Shown here piece by piece: positions 38,587 through 64,000 of a DNA stretch of 64,000 nucleotides. A model generated the notes under the pieces. The model searched no databases, had not been told where the DNA came from, and saw only the letters and a list, made by a program, of their open reading frames with translations. Positions within the stretch are counted from its first letter, which is position 1. The number at the start of each line of letters is the position of its first letter. Where the stretch lies: positions 1 to 64,000 of the forward strand of contig VWPU01003028.1 in assembly GCA_013398955.1 (NCBI GenBank). The letters run 5' to 3'. The translations under genes and the position numbers were made by a program. Origin of the DNA: Callaeas wilsoni. Lineage: Eukaryota > Chordata > Aves > Passeriformes > Callaeidae.

Positions 38587-38745
38587 CATGTGGACACAAG
38601 ATGTGTGTGAAGATCCAGCAACATCAAAAGGGGGTTGAGGTAGCAGTTGTTCTACTGTAAAAAGCAACTAGAATTGTTACAAACTTACTGAAAGTAAGAT
38701 ATCTTTAACATGCTAAAAAATAAATCAGTCTTAAGTGGTGTGTCA
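38587..38745 (+). other. SLC24A1: SLC24A1 3' UTR
   Basis: The stop TGA at 38584-38586 is followed by AT-rich sequence, with AATAAA at 38719-38724. If that signal is used, the 3' UTR is only about 150-160 bases. Confidence 0.55.
38719..38724 (+). terminator. SLC24A1: SLC24A1 poly(A) signal AATAAA
   Basis: A canonical hexamer (GCTAAAAAATAAATCAG) 133 bases after the stop codon, followed by GT-rich sequence (GTGGTGTGTC) that could serve as the downstream element. Confidence 0.6.
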
Positions 38746-39515
38746 GCCTCTACTGTTTTTCTTTAGGATCAGAACAGATACTGAAATGACCAATATCAAA
38801 TAACACATTTAGGCACTTGTGGAAAGGCTGATAAAATTTAGATGCATCAAATTTTCACTGTGGCTGATCCTCTCCAGTTAAAGGAGCTGATTTTCACCAC
38901 AGAATATTTACTCATTCTAGGAAATTTTCAGGACCACGCTCTAAATTAGTGAACTGCTCAAACTCCCTGAAGTCAATGAATTTTACTTCAGTGGGAAGTG
39001 TGGCTGGGCCTTTACAGAACTGCTCTGTTAAAATGCCCGAGTGGAGACAGAGGCTGCAGTTCAGCAGTGAACTCCTCAAACTGCACTCAGCTCCTTTCAG
39101 ATCTGTACCTGATCTTGCAATGCAGTGCCTAAAATTCATGTAAAATGCCACCAGTACAAGTGTGATGTCACCTGGGTTTAACCCCTTGCTGCAACAAGAC
39201 TAAAAGACTCAGAGGTTAGAATAGCACATGAACTCTAATCAAAACTAAAGCCAGGAATCAAACACGACAAGGAGTTGAACTGCTGGGGGTTTGTTTTCAT
39301 CCTGACACTAATCTCTGACAGTTACAGATTATTTAACCAGCACTAATTCCTCTTGTTAGCATTGTCTTCTACACAGACAAGATGAAAAAACGCCACTGCC
39401 ATCAACAAACCTGAGAGGTTTATTGTTAACGCCTCAGGGGAGCATGCAGTGTGGTTAAGAGTTGCAGACAGTTCTGTCACTCTAATCAATCTAATAAAAT
39501 GTTAATGAAAATAAC
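38746..39515. other. Intergenic gap between the 3' ends of SLC24A1 and DENND4A
   Basis: Tail-to-tail spacer of under 0.8 kb if the outermost candidate poly(A) sites are used. No gene, repeat or RNA structure was recognised. Another minus-strand AATAAA (plus TTTATT at 39419-39424) lies inside it, so the DENND4A 3' end could extend further left. Confidence 0.5.
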
Positions 39516-39533
39516 CAGAAAGATTTTAAGCTT

Positions 39534-39539
39534 TTTATT
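39534..39539 (-). terminator. DENND4A: Candidate distal DENND4A poly(A) signal (AATAAA, minus strand)
   Basis: The plus strand has TTTATT inside AAGCTTTTTATTGACTCAC. It is a strong hexamer facing the SLC24A1 3' end. Nearer signals exist at 41034-41039 and 40150-40159, so usage is unclear. Confidence 0.4.
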
Positions 39540-42146
39540 GACTCACTGTAAAACTTCTTTTTTTGGATGAGACAGAAAAAAAACCTTAACATTGTGAACA
39601 TTGACTTTGCATATTTTAAAGGAACTACAAACCAAAGCAAACATCCAACATACTGGTTTTTGGTAAATAAAATTTAAACATTACATATTTACAAATCTAC
39701 AACCATTCATTTAAAAAGTGCTGCTTGCAGACTAACAAAGTACCATTTTTAAATCCCAGTGAGATAATATCCAGAAATACCCCTCTCTATTATTACTATT
39801 TGCATCTCCCATTTGTTACACAAAGATTTTACATGCAGGAATTTTCTCTTTCTTGGGATACAAATCATTTAATTTGCCAGTGGAAGTCGAATTCATCAGG
39901 CTGTAACTGTACCAACAGCAAACCTTCTCAAATGGGACACAGCAGTGTCAGAAACAGCACAATTTCTATTCACATTTCATATTTCATCTCCAATAATTAT
40001 TCCAGTGGAACCATAAGTAAAGCAAAATATATATTGCACTGCAAATGTAAAACCTTTGTTTAAGGTTTTGGACATAAGCATTATTTAGTACACAAAAGGA
40101 GAAAATTCAGTTCATACAAAATTTTAAATTGAAAATATGTCTCAAATATTTTATTTATTCATCTTTGTGGTATTGGAAAATATAGTCAAATTGCTTTTCT
40201 AATAAAGGACAGTGAGATTTGAAAAATGTTTCAACACTGAATTGTATGATGCTTAAAAATTATTGACCTCAGGATACATTTGGAACATTATGACTTGAAT
40301 GAGGAAAATTTCCCACTTATTGTATATTGTTATTCCAACTCTATTTCTATATATTTCTACAGTGGACTGACTTGCGACAGACTTCATAAAACAATTCATT
40401 AAGTATAATGATTTCACTTGATGAGCTACGACATGATAGAGTAATTTAAAAGCACACCCAAATTAACGATGGCAACGCTTCAGGAGCGCCCCGCCGGGGA
40501 TGCAGGAACAGAGGGATTGTGTGATCCTGCTCCCAGTGCAGTTCCCACTGCCTCAGAGTGCTGGGGGATACTGCAAAGAAGTAAAACTTGTTGGGGTTAT
40601 AAGCCTGGAGGCAGCTGGAGTCCTTGGAAGGAGGCTGGGACCAGGATGGAGGAAGGGCCACGAGTGCTGCTGCTGCCCCTGTCCGGCGCACAGGGACCGG
40701 GCTCCTTGCTCCGGCCACCCCGGGCTCGGAGTGGGAAGCTGGGTCATAGCTCAGCCCCTCTAACGCCCCACAGAGCTCTGGAAAAAGCACTTGCTCGCTC
40801 TCCTTTCATGGCTTGAAGGTCCTATAGAACAGTGGCTGCCCCAGTGGTGAATGGGAAACAGAACTGCAGGGAGCTGGAACACGACCTTCTCCATGGCACA
40901 CCCAGCTAGGGGCTTAAGTACAGCAACCTCTGGAGGCAAGATTTCCACGGTAATGCAGCATTCCTACTGTACAGAGCAGAGCAGCCATGCACACTGAGGG
41001 GTACTTACAGGGAATGTGTTCAAAAATAGCCTGTTTATTCCACAACAGCTCGGAGGAATGAAGAGGGTATCTCCACCATGTACCTGGGTGAAAAAAGGAG
41101 CTCCACTTCATGCACAAGGGACACTGTACAAGCGTGGCAGTACAAAAGAGCATCACAAATTGTTAAAATAAATTAAATGTGAAAGATGTTGTAAGTGTAG
41201 CATTGCTAGCTCCACCTCAGGTGGGGGGATACCTTCAAAAAGGTCAGCTACATCATTAGCAGCACATTAGAGAAGAGGCGTTACCCGATGGAAGCTGCAT
41301 CCACCACTACAGCCTGCAATTATCATCAGCACATACCTGCAGCTCTACACGTTTTAAATCCTTTCTTCTCAGGGCAGCTTCTTCTTACAATTTTACAGAG
41401 GTCTGGGAGGAGGTCACAGAGCTTCGTAGCAGCATTACTTTTCATTTAAGCCTCTTAAGGCTCGCTCTATTTCACTTTAATAAAGTAATTGTGAGCTTTA
41501 AAGTTTATCACCTTTCTGCCTAACTAAATACTGCTGCCTAAATATATTATTGTACTTGCAAACTAAAGATGTTTTTAAAAACACCTACTAGTAGGCAGAC
41601 TGCAATATAAAATCTAATGTAACAGTTGAATATTTGGAAGTATTATAACAGCAACAACTAAAAGAAATTAGAATTGGAAAATCATTAACATTACTTAAAA
41701 TAAAGCTATTTGTTAAAGCATAATTTAAATTTGTTTAGGGAGTTTTATACAGTTCGATGTCTGTTTTCCCACCTCCATGCAAGACTTCTGATATTTTCCC
41801 TGTAGCCTACCTTCTGGCGAGGAGTTGCTATGTGACTGAGAGCACAGAACATTTTTTAAATGTCTAGAACAAGAAAACATGAGGCAAAAGCCATGACTCC
41901 ACCACAAGGACTGATATAGCAGTTTTCTTCAGAGAAAAAAAAAAAAGTTGTTTTGCCTGTGAAATAGAGACTGAACATTCCAAGTACATTTAACTAAGCA
42001 CAATATGCCCCAATAAGTTACATTCCCTATAACTCCCTGTAGCAAGTTGGCTGGATGTACTTGAGCTGGAAGCTTTGCATTGGCAGGATGTGGTGGTGTA
42101 CTGAGTGTTTCAAGCACGAGCGCTGCGCTGAGGAGAACTCCCTGCG

Positions 42147-42219
42147 GGCTGGCATTTGCTCCGTGTCACGNAACCGCTGCGACCCGAGCCCTGCAGGCTG
42201 GCATTTGCTCCGTGTCACG
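42147..42219. repeat. Two direct copies of a 24-bp segment, 49 bases apart, with an ambiguous base between
   Basis: GGCTGGCATTTGCTCCGTGT plus CACG occurs at 42147-42170 and again at 42196-42219. The only N of the window is at 42171, immediately after the first copy. An 11-bp inverted piece (AGCAAATGCCA) follows near 42239-42249. This looks like a short tandem duplication that was hard to assemble. Confidence 0.85.
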
Positions 42220-43114
42220 TCGGGAGCGAGGCCACACCAGCAAATGCCAACAGCTCAGGTGGGCTGACTCCATCACATAATCCATAGGACTCTTCAGTAC
42301 GCTTTCCCTTTCCTAGGGAGTGGGGAGGGAAGGGAACACGAGAGGAAGAGGAGATTTCTCCACAAGTGTTTCACAGAGACATCAGTGTGTTCATTAGAGT
42401 TTTGCAAGATTTACCATACCTTCCTTCTGATTGCTGTGGTAACACGTTTTTCCAAGTGTGCATGAGAGAAATCCTGGATCTCGAGAACTGTCTAGGTGAA
42501 GGTTAACATTTTCTACTCTGCTTTAAAAACAAATCACTCTTCAAAAAGTAACTGGACAAGTTACTATAAATAGCAGTGTACTGCAAAAAAAATAAGCACT
42601 GTATTGCTTCTGCAGCAAGTCCGTTTAAAATTCACTCCAGTAATTTAAAAAAATTAAAAAAATATCAACTTACTATAAACAATTTAAAATATGTATAATA
42701 CAACTTTGTATGCTCTTCATAACATCATGAATATTCTATGTAAACAATAGATTCTGAAGAATTTCCTTCGCTCACATTAGTTTCAGTGCATTGTTTCTGT
42801 CCACCTGTTACTTAATTATTTTTTTTTAAGGGAGCTGTAATATGTTGTCCCAAGTCAGAGAACTGATTTTGTTTAGAACCTGCCTCTCCACACACCGATT
42901 TGCAGAAAGGACAAGGGACAGGGAAATGATATTTGGCCCATTTTGCTCTCTGTCCATCTGCACAACCGTAGCCAGGCCGAATTTCCCGAGGCCTCCTGCC
43001 ACAGTCCATCGTACGCACGTTCCTGAACACTGAAGACTGAGATGTTCCTTGTGACTGAAGTGGTTATTTTACACAGGGATACGTCATAGATATCACCTCT
43101 TTAGCCAGGTATAT

Positions 43115-63816
<20,702 letters not shown>

Positions 63817-64000
63817 CTGGAAAGGAAAAAAAAAAATAAGCATACACTGGAATGTATTTAGAGGATGTTCCATGCCACCAGAGAAAGAGGTTTTACTCCA
63901 TTAAACCTGGACTGAGAAGAATGGCAAACCAACTAACAAAGTCAAATTTGATTTACTGTGTGGAGATCTGATCAGAGCCATCCAACCACTGCTCCATATT
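63817..64000 (-). other. DENND4A: Right-edge DENND4A intron
   Basis: The sequence beyond the acceptor of exon 63816-63716 is intronic to the edge. The gene's remaining 5' exons (the rest of the DENN module and N-terminus) must lie outside the window. Confidence 0.7.

Larger units (their letters stand above)
39516..43114 (-). other. DENND4A: DENND4A 3' UTR (long, several candidate poly(A) sites)
   Basis: This is the region after the DENND4A TAA (43117-43115) on the minus strand. It is AT-rich. Minus-strand AATAAA hexamers (plus TTTATT) occur at 41034-41039, 40150-40155, 40154-40159 and 39534-39539, so the UTR may be about 2 to 3.6 kb. It contains a GC-rich patch near 40470-40800 and a tandem duplication with an N at 42147-42219. 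The actual end is not determined. Confidence 0.5.

Noticed and set aside
40446..40790. 114-codon minus-strand frame as a gene or extra DENND4A exon
   Set aside because: It lies past the DENND4A stop and resembles nothing known to me; kept only as a composition anomaly.

Overview
This 64-kb window is a vertebrate, almost certainly avian, chromosomal segment. It has spliced genes with GT-AG introns, CpG-rich first exons, several truncated CR1-type LINE copies (the dominant bird retroposon), an LTR-like repeat and long AT-rich introns. The introns are compact compared with mammals. No prokaryotic, plasmid, phage or CRISPR features were seen. Gene order and orientation match the human 15q22.31 neighbourhood as I know it (HACD3, INTS14, SLC24A1, DENND4A).

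Layout. (1) 54-9277, plus strand: complete HACD3 in 11 coding exons (362 codons), with a 3' UTR to about 11.2 kb. (2) 20675-11960, minus strand: complete INTS14 in 11 coding exons (518 codons), ending tail-to-tail with HACD3 across roughly 0.2 kb that holds a perfect 16-bp inverted repeat. Its CpG-rich promoter lies at about 20.65-21.25 kb. (3) 21.25-24.7 kb: an LTR-like element, a long CR1 copy and one unassigned exon-like block. (4) 24862-38586, plus strand: complete SLC24A1 (rod NCKX1) in 9 coding exons (657 codons). It is a short form without the long mammalian extracellular and acidic expansions. (5) 63816-43115, minus strand: the C-terminal 21 exons of DENND4A (about 1,382 codons plus stop). 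The N-terminal DENN exons lie beyond the right edge, and the 3' end is tail-to-tail with SLC24A1.

The genes are functionally unrelated: ER very-long-chain fatty-acid elongation, the Integrator complex, photoreceptor Na/Ca-K exchange, and a Rab-GEF. Nothing suggests an operon or a new multi-gene system. Exon boundaries were derived by hand from reading frame, splice sites and remembered family sequences, and every listed exon set keeps frame from end to end. The most interesting local signals are: a GC-AG intron in HACD3; nine E-box (CACCTG) copies in HACD3 intron 1; the intergenic hairpin; an inverted CR1 pair flanking an SLC24A1 exon; a frame-preserving candidate 54-nt DENND4A microexon; a CA repeat next to a DENND4A donor; and an unassigned open exon-like block upstream of SLC24A1.
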